Of a stretch of 64,000 nucleotides of DNA, positions 51,121-61,888 are shown in pieces (position 1 is the stretch's first letter; each line of letters opens with the position of its first letter). The stretch covers positions 124,001-188,000 of the forward strand of contig NZ_NPKH01000020.1 of the NCBI RefSeq assembly GCF_002284535.1, in the 5' to 3' direction. The position numbers were made by a program, and so were the translations under genes. Source of the stretch: Mesorhizobium wenxiniae. Lineage in GTDB: Bacteria; Pseudomonadota; Alphaproteobacteria; Rhizobiales; Rhizobiaceae. The notes under the pieces were generated by a model. It searched no databases. It saw nothing but the letters and a program-made list of their open reading frames with translations, and was not told the origin of the DNA.

Positions 51121-51624
51121 CTATTTCGGCTTGTCGTTGGTCCACACCACGTTCTGGCCATAGAGCGGCACCGTGGTGACCGACATTTTCGCTGAACCGT
51201 CCTGCACCTGGCGCGAATGCGACAGATAGATCAGGGTCTCGTTGGCTTTATCGTAGATGCGGTTCACCACCTGCTTCTTCCAGATCAGGCTGATGCCTTG
51301 CTTGAACACTTCCTCGCCGGCCTCGCTCATATCGATGTCGCCGATGGTGATCGGCCCGGTCTGGCGGCAGGAGATCGAAGAATCGGACGGATCCTCGAAC
51401 CAGTTGCCCTTCTGCAGGCGATCAATCACGCCGCGGTCGAAATAGGAGACGTGGCAGGTCACGCCTTCGACCTTCGGATCCTTGATCGCCTCGACGATGA
51501 TGTCGTTGCCGAGCCAGTCGACGCCGACCTTGCCGACCTCCTGAGCGGCGGCTGCGCCGGCACCGACGACGAGGCATGCGACCAAAGCGCCGCCGATCAG
51601 TTTTCGCCCAATCAGTCTTTGCAA
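51121..51624 (-). CDS. creA: CreA family periplasmic protein (TTG start)
   Basis: A 167-residue exported protein. The signal peptide (about 1-28, ending GAAAAQE) is followed by [40 protein letters not shown] and [10 protein letters not shown], which are hallmarks of the CreA family; its function is unknown. Two Cys (CHVSY and SCRQTG) are conserved. It starts at a TTG, six bases after a perfect AGGAGG, so the uncommon start is convincing. Confidence 0.9.
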   Translation of the reverse strand: MQRLIGRKLIGGALVACLVVGAGAAAAQEVGKVGVDWLGNDIIVEAIKDPKVEGVTCHVSYFDRGVIDRLQKGNWFEDPSDSSISCRQTGPITIGDIDMSEAGEEVFKQGISLIWKKQVVNRIYDKANETLIYLSHSRQVQDGSAKMSVTTVPLYGQNVVWTNDKPK

Positions 51625-51825
51625 GGGGAGCCTCCTGCGGTTCGAGTTTTGCCGACCTCAGGTGGGACGGGCGGCAGTGCTTTGCAAGCGGATCACCTTT
51701 TGACAGGAATGCCGGTTGCGGCAACGCGACATCTTTGCGCGCGTGAGATCAAACCGTTAAGAGTGTTCGCCGAACAAGCTTTGCGCCGATACGGCGGCAA
51801 TGAAATCACGACGGACACCCAATTG

Positions 51826-52404
51826 ATGATGCGTTCAATACTGGTCGGCATTCTCGTCCTGATGGCGGCGGGCATCGGGTGGCTCACCTTTGAGTGGTAC
51901 CGCGACCGCTTTGGCGGCGAACCATACGGCGCGCCGTTCACCCTGGTCGACCAGAAGGGCGCTCCGATCACCGAGGCTGCCTTTCGCGGCCACCCCAGCG
52001 TCATCTTCTTCGGCTTCACCCATTGCCCGGAAGTGTGTCCGACCACGCTGTTCGAACTGGCCGGCTGGCTAAAGACGATGGGCGACGACGGCAAGAACCT
52101 GCGCGCCTATTTCGTCACCGTCGACCCGGAGCGCGACACGCCCGAAATCATGAACGCCTATATCAGTAATTTCTCCGACCGCATCCTTGGCATCACCGGC
52201 GATCCGGAAAAGGTCCATGCCATGGTCAAGGCCTTCGGCATATACTGGAAAAAGGTCGACACTGGCGACGGCGACTATACGATGGATCACAGTTCTACGA
52301 TGCTCTTGCTCAACGCCAAGGGTGACTACGCCGGCACCATCGCCTATGGCGAAAGCCCGGACGCCGCCGTCGCCAAGCTCAAGCGGCTGGCCGCGGCAGG
52401 TTGA
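51826..52404 (+). CDS. SCO1/SenC family copper chaperone
   Basis: A 192-residue, membrane-anchored thioredoxin-fold protein. An N-terminal helix (about 3-20) is followed by the copper site: C-x-x-x-C in [12 protein letters not shown], and the distal His in [27 protein letters not shown] is also typical. Members deliver copper or reduce the CuA site of cytochrome c oxidase subunit II. The ATG is at 51826 (a second one at 51829). It is coupled to prmA by a stop/start overlap, although no functional link is known. Confidence 0.92.
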   Translation: MMRSILVGILVLMAAGIGWLTFEWYRDRFGGEPYGAPFTLVDQKGAPITEAAFRGHPSVIFFGFTHCPEVCPTTLFELAGWLKTMGDDGKNLRAYFVTVDPERDTPEIMNAYISNFSDRILGITGDPEKVHAMVKAFGIYWKKVDTGDGDYTMDHSSTMLLLNAKGDYAGTIAYGESPDAAVAKLKRLAAAG

Positions 52405-53288
52405 TGCATCGTTTGATGACCCAAGCGCGACTTTATTTCACCACTGGAAAGATCGAGGCCGACCGTATCTTCGCGGCGTTCGAAGCGGCCTTCGAAGACG
52501 AGGGCCTGCCGATTGGCGTGCTCGAGGTCGACGAGGACCGCGACGTCCACGAAGTGTCGCTCTATGCCGACGGCGATGTCGATGCCGTCGAGGCGCGCGT
52601 GAAAGACATTCTTGCCGGGCTCACCCTGTCGATGCCGATTAGGCGGGAGCCCGTGCCTGATATCGACTGGGTGACGCGTTCGTTGGAGGGACTGAAGCCG
52701 GTGCGGGCCGGCCGTTTCTTCGTTCACGGCGCGCATGACCGCAGGAAGCGCCACAGCGGCGAGCTCGCCATCGAGATCGAGGCCGGCCTCGCCTTTGGCA
52801 CCGGCCATCACGGCACCACCGCCGGCTGCCTCGAAATGCTGGAACAGGTTGTTCGGCGCGAGCGCCCGCGCAACGCGCTCGACCTCGGCACCGGCAGTGC
52901 GGTGCTGGCCATCGCGCTGGCCAAGCTCGCCAATATCCCGGTGCTGGCGACCGACATCGATCCGGTCGCCATAACAGTCGCCGCCGCCAATGCGCGGCTC
53001 AATCACGTCAAGGCGCTCGTCGAGACGGTGACGGCGCCGGGCTTCCACCATCCGATCTTTGCCGCGCGCGGCCCCTTCGACCTCGTCGTCGCCAACATAC
53101 TGGCGCGGCCGCTGATGCGGCTGGCGCCCGAAATGGCCAAGCATATCACCCTGGGCGGCTCGATCGTACTGTCAGGCATTCTCGACCGGCAGCGCGACGC
53201 CGTGGTTTCGGCCTATGTCGGCCAGCAATTCCGCCATGTCAGGACGTTGCACCGCGAAGGCTGGGTGACGATCCACCTCAAGCGGTGA
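52404..53288 (+). CDS. prmA: ribosomal protein L11 methyltransferase
   Basis: A 294-residue SAM-dependent enzyme that trimethylates ribosomal protein L11. The SAM-binding core reads [19 protein letters not shown] and [18 protein letters not shown], and the catalytic/substrate region is [16 protein letters not shown] (the PrmA N-I/L-A motif). An N-terminal substrate-recognition domain covers about the first 100 residues. The ATG at 52404 shares a base with the SCO gene's stop (TGATG); the ATG at 52416 is an alternative start. Confidence 0.93.
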   Translation: MHRLMTQARLYFTTGKIEADRIFAAFEAAFEDEGLPIGVLEVDEDRDVHEVSLYADGDVDAVEARVKDILAGLTLSMPIRREPVPDIDWVTRSLEGLKPVRAGRFFVHGAHDRRKRHSGELAIEIEAGLAFGTGHHGTTAGCLEMLEQVVRRERPRNALDLGTGSAVLAIALAKLANIPVLATDIDPVAITVAAANARLNHVKALVETVTAPGFHHPIFAARGPFDLVVANILARPLMRLAPEMAKHITLGGSIVLSGILDRQRDAVVSAYVGQQFRHVRTLHREGWVTIHLKR

Positions 53289-53323
53289 CGCGCAGCACCT
53301 TCAATCGCAAGCCGTAAATTCGC

Positions 53324-53509
53324 TCAGACGTAGCGCGACCTTGCCGTCTTTCTCAGTTCTTCGCGATCGTAGCCGTGCGCTTTCAGCGTTTCGTCGTCAA
53401 AACCAAGCAGAACGCCGCTCACATAGCGGCTCGCTTCGCGCTGGCGCGCTTCGATGAGAGCGTTCACAGCACTTCTGAAAAATCCGCGTCTGGCTGAAAT
53501 CGTGGACAT
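53324..53509 (-). CDS. DUF1127-like small protein
   Basis: A 61-residue basic protein. MSTISARRGFFRSAVNALIE, then AREASRYVSGVLLGFDDETL (with small changes) and HGYDREELRKTARSRYV match the DUF1127 pattern, including the arginine-rich RxY ending; such proteins act in RNA-linked and phosphate or stress physiology in some alphaproteobacteria. It has a clear AAGGAGACC ribosome site. The upstream frame to 53701 is discarded. Confidence 0.82.
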   Translation of the reverse strand: MSTISARRGFFRSAVNALIEARQREASRYVSGVLLGFDDETLKAHGYDREELRKTARSRYV

Positions 53510-53639
53510 GATGGTCTCCTTTGCAGGGCAATAAGACTCGTTCCTCCACATCGAAAAGGTAAGGTCTGCTGACCTATTTGAAAATCGCTGATTCTGCATG
53601 GCGTCTATGCGAAAAAGCGATGTTGCTGGACCAAACCCC

Positions 53640-53745
53640 ACCGGTTGCCAGGCGGCGGACGCTGTAGCACTTTGATCTTGCGCTGATTTTCTCCGGACCA
53701 AAGATCAGTGCAGCAAAAGTCGATACCGATTTTCGGGGTCATGCG
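53640..53745. repeat. interspersed palindromic element, copy 3 (inverted)
   Basis: Read on the minus strand, it parallels copy 1 at 9384: GCGCATGACCCC, then GAAAATCG.ATCGA and the later CTACAGCGTCC. Its inner part is longer than in copy 1 and has changed. It is in the 382-base gap between the DUF1127-like gene and pepP. Confidence 0.65.
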
Positions 53746-53759
53746 CTACGGTCGCGCTA

Positions 53760-53809
53760 GAGCATCGGGCCCAAAAGTGGAAAACCGGTTTTGGGAAAAC
53801 CCGATGCTC
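53760..53809. repeat. nested inverted repeat
   Basis: Perfect outer arms GAGCATCGGG and CCCGATGCTC enclose a second set CCCAAAA/TTTTGGG and an AAAACCGGTTTT core. It could form a large cruciform or hairpin. It may be part of an interspersed element, and it is followed directly by the pepP leader hairpin. Confidence 0.75.
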
Positions 53810-53818
53810 AAACAGAAA

Positions 53819-53873
53819 GCTAGATGTGAGCGGCGGCACGGTTCGACTTGAAAGTCCGCCGGTCACATCTAGC
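53819..53873 (+). promoter_or_regulatory. large leader hairpin upstream of the aminopeptidase P gene
   Basis: Perfect 11-base arms GCTAGATGTGA and TCACATCTAGC, with an inner GGCGG/CCGCC stem, form a long, stable hairpin. It ends just eight bases before the ribosome site region of pepP (start at 53891). If in the transcript, it could affect mRNA stability or translation; it might also be one end of a repeat. Confidence 0.7.
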
Positions 53874-53890
53874 ATCCGAGGAGAGGCCAG

Positions 53891-55735
53891 ATGTTCCAGA
53901 CCTTTGATTCCGCCGGCGACCCCGCCGTCGGCAAGCCGCGTGTGGCGTTGCTGCGTCAATGGCTGGCGGCCAACGGGCTGGATGGCTTCATCGTGCCTCG
54001 TGCCGACGAGCATCAGGGCGAATATGTCGCCGACCGCTCGGCGCGGCTGAGATGGCTGACCGGCTTCAGCGGTTCGGCCGGCGTCGCCATCGTGCTTGGC
54101 GACCGTGCCGTCATGTTCGTCGACGGGCGCTACACGCTGCAGGTGCGCCAGGAGGTCGATCTCGACATCTTTTCGATCGAAAGCCTGGTCGACAATCCAC
54201 CCGCCCCCTGGATCAAGGACAATCTCGGCAAGGGCGTGCGGCTTGGCTTCGATCCGTGGCTGCAGACGATCGGCGACGTCAAGGCGCTGAAAGCTTCGGC
54301 CGAAAAATCGGGGGCGACATTGGTGCCGCTCGAGAAGAATCCAATCGATGCCATCTGGAAGGACCAACCCGAACCACCGCTGGCGCCGGTCGAGCTCCAT
54401 CCGATCGCGTTTGCCGGCGAACTGGCCAAGGACAAGCTGGCACGCCTGGCCGAGGCCATTGGCAAGGATGGCGCCACCCATACCGTGCTGACCGACCCGT
54501 CCTCCATCGCCTGGGTCTTCGACATCCGCGGCGGCGACGTGCCGCATACGCCGCTGGCGCTCGGCTTCGCCGTGCTCGCCGCCGACGGGTCGCACCTACT
54601 TTTCATGGACCAGCGCAAGTTTTCGCGGACCGTCGCGGCCTATCTGACGCAGCTCGCCGAATTGCACGAACCCAGTGAATTCGAAGCGGCGATGGCAGGA
54701 TTGGCCAAGGGTGGCGCAAGAATCGCGCTGGACCCGGTGCTGGCGGCGGAGAAACTGAGAATGCTGGTCGAGGACAATGGTGGCACCGTCATCACTGCAC
54801 CTGATCCTGCCCGCATTCCACGCGCGACGAAAAACCAGGCCGAGATCAACGGCGCCCGCGCCGCGCATCGCCGCGATGGCGCCGCCGTAGCCAAGCTGCT
54901 TTGCTGGCTCGACCGTCAGGAACCTGGCAAGCTCGACGAGATCGCAGTCGTCACCAAGCTCGAGGAGTGCCGCCGCAGCACCGGCGAGGAAACGCAGATG
55001 CCGCTGCGCGACCTGTCCTTCGACACCATCTCGGGCGCCGGTCCGAACGGCGCCATCATGCACTACCGTGTCTCCCGTGCCACCAGCCGAAAGCTTCAGT
55101 CTGGCGAGCTGTTCCTGCTCGATTCCGGCGGACAGTACCAGGACGGCACCACCGACATCACCCGCACGGTGCCGATCGGCAAGCCGACCGAGGAAATGCG
55201 CGAACGCTTCACATTGGTGCTGAAAGGCATGATCGGCATTTCCATGCTGCGCTTTCCGCCGGGCACGCGCGGCTCCGAGATCGATGCTGTGGCGCGCCTG
55301 GCTCTATGGAAACACGGTTGCGATTTCGCCCATGGCACAGGCCACGGCGTCGGCTCCTATCTGGCAGTGCACGAGGGCCCGCAGCGCATCGCCAGGACCG
55401 GCACCGAAAAGCTGCTGGCAGGCATGATCGTTTCCAACGAGCCGGGCTACTACAAGGAAGGCTCTTACGGCATCCGCATCGAGAATCTCGTCCTGGTGAC
55501 GCCGGCCGAGCCGATAGAGGGCGGCGACATCGCCATGCACGGCTTCGAGACACTGACTCTGGCGCCTATCGACGTCAGGCTGGTGCGGTCCGACCTATTG
55601 TCGCGCGACGAGCTGCATTGGCTCGACATATACCACGCCCGCGTGCTGGCCGAGATCGGACCAATGCTCGACGGCGAGACGCTGGCATGGCTGCAAAAGG
55701 CAACCGCACCGCTGCCGCACGACCAGAAGATTTGA
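53891..55735 (+). CDS. pepP: aminopeptidase P family (Xaa-Pro) metallopeptidase
   Basis: A 614-residue M24-family peptidase of the large form, with two N-terminal creatinase-like domains (about 1-310) before the pita-bread catalytic domain. Metal ligands are seen in LLDSGGQYQDGTTDITRTV (two Asp), GTGHGVG (His), NEPGYY (Glu) and GIRIENLVLV (Glu). It removes N-terminal residues before proline. A C-terminal extension (DELHWLDIYHARV) is also typical. The ATG at 53891 follows GAGGAGAGG and the large hairpin. Confidence 0.93.
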   Translation: MFQTFDSAGDPAVGKPRVALLRQWLAANGLDGFIVPRADEHQGEYVADRSARLRWLTGFSGSAGVAIVLGDRAVMFVDGRYTLQVRQEVDLDIFSIESLVDNPPAPWIKDNLGKGVRLGFDPWLQTIGDVKALKASAEKSGATLVPLEKNPIDAIWKDQPEPPLAPVELHPIAFAGELAKDKLARLAEAIGKDGATHTVLTDPSSIAWVFDIRGGDVPHTPLALGFAVLAADGSHLLFMDQRKFSRTVAAYLTQLAELHEPSEFEAAMAGLAKGGARIALDPVLAAEKLRMLVEDNGGTVITAPDPARIPRATKNQAEINGARAAHRRDGAAVAKLLCWLDRQEPGKLDEIAVVTKLEECRRSTGEETQMPLRDLSFDTISGAGPNGAIMHYRVSRATSRKLQSGELFLLDSGGQYQDGTTDITRTVPIGKPTEEMRERFTLVLKGMIGISMLRFPPGTRGSEIDAVARLALWKHGCDFAHGTGHGVGSYLAVHEGPQRIARTGTEKLLAGMIVSNEPGYYKEGSYGIRIENLVLVTPAEPIEGGDIAMHGFETLTLAPIDVRLVRSDLLSRDELHWLDIYHARVLAEIGPMLDGETLAWLQKATAPLPHDQKI

Positions 55736-55777
55736 TTTTGAAGGGCGGTGGGTCAGCAACGAATACAGAAAGCCATC

Positions 55778-56689
55778 CTAAGTCTCTTCCGAAGTCATTT
55801 CTTTTGCCAGTTGGCCGATCATCGAACGCAGCCACCTGTGGGCCGGGTCGTGGCGGTAGCGAACGTGCCAAGCCATCTGCACTGGGAAGGTGCCGAGATC
55901 GACGGGAGTCGGTAGTACCTTCAGGCGAGGATCGCGCTCAAGGCTCCGACAGATAAGGCTCGGCAGCGTTGCGCAGTAATCCGTTACGGCAAGCATCTCA
56001 GGCACGGCAAGGAAGTGCGTGACAGAAACGGCGACCTCTCGCTTAAGGTTTTGTTGCTCCAATGCCTGGAAGAGGCCCGCGCGCAGCCGGCCCGGCGGGA
56101 GCACGTTCACGTGCTTGAGCCTCTCATACTGTTCTCGGGAAATACTGTCTAGAACGTCGGGATGGTCGTTACGCATCACGCAGGCGAGCCCATCGTCCAT
56201 AAGATGCTGGACGACGAGGTTGTCCGGCGGATCGACGATGCGGCCAAGCACCATGGCCGTGGTGCCGGAAATGACGCCGGTCTCGGCGAGATCGTTGCCA
56301 AATGCTGTCATGCGGAGCTTGATACCCGGCGCTAGCTCACGCACCCTCGCGACGAGGGCCGGCATCAACACAAGCTCCACGTAGCTGTTGGGCGCAAGCG
56401 TGAACAGTCGTTCGGCGTTTGCTGGCTGAAACTCTTGCTGGTTCAAAATGAGATCGTCCAGTTGCGCCAGCGCTGCTTCGATTGTTGGAGCGATCTCCTC
56501 GGCCAGTTGCGTCGGCTTTATGCCGTACCTTTCCCGGATGAACAGCGGGTCCCGCAGGGTGTCGCGCAGGCGGTTCAACGAATTGGACAGCGCCGGCTGG
56601 GTGATGCCCAGTCGCACTGCTGCCCGTGTCACGCTGCGCTCCTCCATCAGAGCCAGGAAAACCGGGAGCAGGTTCAGATCGTATCTCAT
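55778..56689 (-). CDS. LysR family transcription regulator
   Basis: A 303-residue regulator. The N-terminal HTH (LNLLPVFLALMEERSVTRAA, then VRLGITQPALSNSLNRLRDTL) is unmistakable LysR, and the rest is a periplasmic-binding-type sensor domain. It is in the NodD-like/PcaQ-like length range. It is divergent from a DJ-1/PfpI gene (167 bases apart); an AT-rich inverted repeat ATTTC-T-GAAAT at 56732-56742 in the gap could be a LysR site. It probably controls that gene. Confidence 0.92.
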   Translation of the reverse strand: MRYDLNLLPVFLALMEERSVTRAAVRLGITQPALSNSLNRLRDTLRDPLFIRERYGIKPTQLAEEIAPTIEAALAQLDDLILNQQEFQPANAERLFTLAPNSYVELVLMPALVARVRELAPGIKLRMTAFGNDLAETGVISGTTAMVLGRIVDPPDNLVVQHLMDDGLACVMRNDHPDVLDSISREQYERLKHVNVLPPGRLRAGLFQALEQQNLKREVAVSVTHFLAVPEMLAVTDYCATLPSLICRSLERDPRLKVLPTPVDLGTFPVQMAWHVRYRHDPAHRWLRSMIGQLAKEMTSEET

Positions 56690-56856
56690 CGAGATGTAAT
56701 CTCATATGAATATCTAAAATCAAATAAGTAAATTTCTGAAATATGTGGGCAAGTGCCATTATTAGCTCGTCGACAGGCCGCTGAGGCTGATCGAGCTTCA
56801 AATCAACCGGCTACGACGCCTCATGGCGCGGCATCATCTGACGAAAGGATCCGACA

Positions 56857-57555
56857 ATGAAGGTACTCATGGTACTCACCTCCCACGACACTCTCGGCGA
56901 CACCGGCAAGAAGACCGGCTTCTGGCTCGAGGAGCTGGCAGCGCCGTACTACATCTTCAAGGACGCCGGCGCCGAGATCACCCTCGCCTCGCCGAAGGGC
57001 GGCGAGCCACCTCTCGACCCGAAGAGCGACGAGCCGATGTTCCAGACCGACCTTACGCGGCGCTTCAGCGCTGACGAGGTTGCCAAAGCGAAGCTCGCCG
57101 AAACTGAGCGCCTGGACAGCGTCGACCAGAAGGACTTCGATACGGTCTTCTACCCCGGCGGCCATGGCCCCTTGTGGGATTTGGCCGAAGATCCGAATTC
57201 GATCAAGCTGATCGAAGCCTTCATCGCGGCCGGCAAGACGATCGCTCTCGTTTGTCATGCACCGGGCGTCCTGCATCGCGTGACCAATCCCGACGGCACC
57301 CCGTTTGTTCAAGGACGCTACGTCACCGGCTTCACCAACAGCGAGGAAGAGGCCGTAGGTCTCACGAAGGTCGTGCCGTTCCTGGTCGAAGACGAGCTTC
57401 TCAGCCTCGGTGCGGTCTTCTCCAAGGTCAATGACTGGGGCGTGCACACAGTAGTCGATGGCCAGCTCATCAGCGGTCAGAACCCGGCGTCATCGGGTGA
57501 GGCAGCAGAGGCGCTTGTAGCCGCTCTGAGCCAAAGGAAGACCAAGACCGCCTGA
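56857..57555 (+). CDS. DJ-1/PfpI family (type 1 glutamine amidotransferase-like) protein
   Basis: A 232-residue protein with the DJ-1/PfpI fold. The nucleophile elbow is IALVCHAPGVL, where the Cys is the reactive residue, and DTVFYPGGHGPLWDLAED precedes it. The N-terminus (MKVLMVLTSHDTLGDTGKKTGFWLEE) resembles Hsp31/glyoxalase III-like members, with an acidic residue near the Cys. It may handle methylglyoxal or stress-damaged proteins; the exact role is uncertain. The divergent LysR gene is the likely regulator. Confidence 0.9.
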   Translation: MKVLMVLTSHDTLGDTGKKTGFWLEELAAPYYIFKDAGAEITLASPKGGEPPLDPKSDEPMFQTDLTRRFSADEVAKAKLAETERLDSVDQKDFDTVFYPGGHGPLWDLAEDPNSIKLIEAFIAAGKTIALVCHAPGVLHRVTNPDGTPFVQGRYVTGFTNSEEEAVGLTKVVPFLVEDELLSLGAVFSKVNDWGVHTVVDGQLISGQNPASSGEAAEALVAALSQRKTKTA

Positions 57556-57727
57556 GTGGCCTACAATATCGTGATCTGTTGACGGCTCGCGTCGGCGGCA
57601 GATCACCTTCAGAAACCGGAGTTCGTTACGTGATGATATGAAGGGCAAAGTCCCACCGCTAGACGACGTGCCGCATGTCATGAAAGGCCTGATTTGAAGA
57701 CCGGCGCGTGTGTCTCAGCCGGTCCGG

Positions 57728-58024
57728 TTACCCGACGAATTGGCGGGCGAGGACCAGCACAGCGGCGCCGGCCAAAAACATCGCCATAAGCCCGCCGCGC
57801 AGCGAGACCAGCCCGGCGACGATCAATGCCGCCCATTCCGCCGGCCCGGCGCCAAGCGCCGCGGGCGCCACCAGCGTCGTCAGCACCGCGGCAGGCACGG
57901 CGTTCAGCCCGGCCTCGACGCGCGGATGGATGTTTTCGAAGCGCGAGATCACCAGATGCCCGCCGATGCGGGTCAGATAGGTCGCAATCGCACCGGCGAT
58001 GATGATCCACAAGGTTGTGCTCAT
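57728..58024 (-). CDS. azlD: AzlD subunit of a branched-chain amino-acid exporter
   Basis: A 98-residue membrane protein with three to four helices (MSTTLWIIIAGAIATYLTRI, then the RVEAGLNAVPAAVLTTLVAP region). It matches AzlD, the small subunit of the AzlCD export system. Its ATG overlaps the azlC stop (ATGA). The frame upstream to 58174 is discarded. A hairpin (ACCGGC/GCCGGT, 57700-57723) lies just past its stop, but has no clear T-run. Confidence 0.9.
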   Translation of the reverse strand: MSTTLWIIIAGAIATYLTRIGGHLVISRFENIHPRVEAGLNAVPAAVLTTLVAPAALGAGPAEWAALIVAGLVSLRGGLMAMFLAGAAVLVLARQFVG

Positions 58025-58749
58025 GGCCGCGCCTCCACACCACTGTGGTGCGGCGGCAGGATGACCGCGAGCAGCACGCCGGCCACGGCGCCAATGGAGA
58101 CGTGCCAGGGCGAGCCTACCGTTTTGTAGGCGATGATGGAGGCAGCAGCACTGGCGACGACCACCGGCAGCCACAGCGGCCGTTTGCGAAAGCTCATGAC
58201 CAGTCCGAGAAAATAGATCGGCAGCAGGAAGTCGATGCCCAGCGCATGTGTGTTAGGAATGAGCTTCCCGAACACCGCGCCGAGCGCGCTTTCGGTCACC
58301 CAGAACACATAGACCGGCAGGCCAAGCCCCATATACCAGGCGAAGCCGACCGTCTCGCCGGCCTCCGCCTTGCGCTCGGCCACCGCGAACTGCGGATCGG
58401 TCAGGATGAAATAGCCGACGGCCTGCTGCACCAGCGGCCAGTGCGCGATGCGGCGGCCGATACCCGCCGAGTAGAGCACATGGCGGAAATTCACGGCGAA
58501 GATCGACAGCACGATCAGCCATGGCGCGACATGCTGCCCGAACAATTCGATGCCGACCATCTGGCTGGCGCCGCCGAAAACCATGGCGCTCATCAGGAAG
58601 GCTTCCAGCACCGAAAAACCGTTGTCAACGGCAAGCGCCCCGAACAGCAGTCCAAAAGGCGCCGCCGCCACCACGACGGGCAAGCTGAGCCGCACGCCTT
58701 GCCAGAAATCGCTTTTTGCGTGATTTTCGGAGTCTGCTTCCGCCGACAT
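58021..58749 (-). CDS. azlC: AzlC subunit of a branched-chain amino-acid exporter
   Basis: A 242-residue membrane protein with about six helices: LPVVVAAAPFGLLFGALAVD, MVFGGASQMVGIELF and FRHVLYSAGIGRR are hallmark segments of the AzlC family. Together with AzlD it exports branched-chain amino acids or analogues. The ATG at 58749 follows a strong AAGGAG. The window also holds branched-chain synthesis genes, but far away (1024-3460). Confidence 0.92.
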   Translation of the reverse strand: MSAEADSENHAKSDFWQGVRLSLPVVVAAAPFGLLFGALAVDNGFSVLEAFLMSAMVFGGASQMVGIELFGQHVAPWLIVLSIFAVNFRHVLYSAGIGRRIAHWPLVQQAVGYFILTDPQFAVAERKAEAGETVGFAWYMGLGLPVYVFWVTESALGAVFGKLIPNTHALGIDFLLPIYFLGLVMSFRKRPLWLPVVVASAAASIIAYKTVGSPWHVSIGAVAGVLLAVILPPHHSGVEARP

Positions 58750-58856
58750 CAGCCACTCCTTGGGGAAAGGCCGTATGTAGGGAGCGCCGCCAGCCTTGTC
58801 ACACCAATTCGCTTGAGCCAATCATCAGCGGAAATGATTGCTGGAACGCAGCCAGT

Positions 58857-59542
58857 CTACTCGACCTGGCCTTCAATCGCCCTGCCCCAGTCGAGCAGCG
58901 GCTTGGCCCGCAAGGCGAAATCGACAAGCTCGTCGACCAATGCCGGCCCATAGATTCCCGCAGGGTCGATTTCGTGCCGGACGGCGAAATGCCGGTTGCG
59001 GGTGGCCGCCGCGAGATCGGCCTCCGTGACATGCTCGAAGCCGCGTGGCGCTCGCTTCATGCAACCTTCCGCATCGAGTTCGAGACGGTTTTTCTTCAAC
59101 GACTTCATGAGCGCCCGGAATTCGCCCGGCCGCGTCGCGACGGCGTTGCGCATCGCCAGCAACAGCGACGGCCCGGGCTGCCACCAGGCAACGCCGGCAA
59201 AGCAGCGCTCAAGCCCGATATGGACGAAGAATACCCCCTGCTCCATCTTGGTGCCGTCAGGCGAAAGGATCGCCGACAGATGCCGGTTGTAAGGACTTTT
59301 GTCCCTGGCGAAACGCACGTCGCGATTGATCCGGAACAGCGACTTCTTGCGATCGCCGCGCAAACCCAGCCCCGCTGCCGTGAAGCGCTCGGAGAGCGTT
59401 TCGATCAAATCGCCGAAGGGATCGCGCAGCTCGCGTTCGAAGAGGTCGCGGTTTTCCAGAAACCACTCCCGGCTCTGATGAAAATCGAGTGCCTTGAGAA
59501 GGGGAATGGCCTTTTGGCCGAAACCGTTAAATGCAGCGGCCA

Positions 59543-59543
<1 letters not shown>
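58857..59543 (-). CDS. DUF2461 (TIGR02453) family protein
   Basis: A 228-residue protein. FHQSREWFLENRDLFERELRDP, FRINRDVRFARDKSPYNRHL and ALDxEGCMKRAPRGF-like text are conserved in DUF2461. The function is unknown. A stretch GVFFVHIGLERCFAGVAWWQPG is the central beta-strand region. The start is the second of two adjacent ATGs (59546 and 59543), after AAAGGAG, and overlaps the ligA stop. Confidence 0.88.

Positions 59544-61888
<2,345 letters not shown>

Noticed and set aside
57700..57723. ACCGGC/GCCGGT hairpin after azlD as a terminator
   Set aside because: No proper T-run follows on either strand; not strong enough to list.
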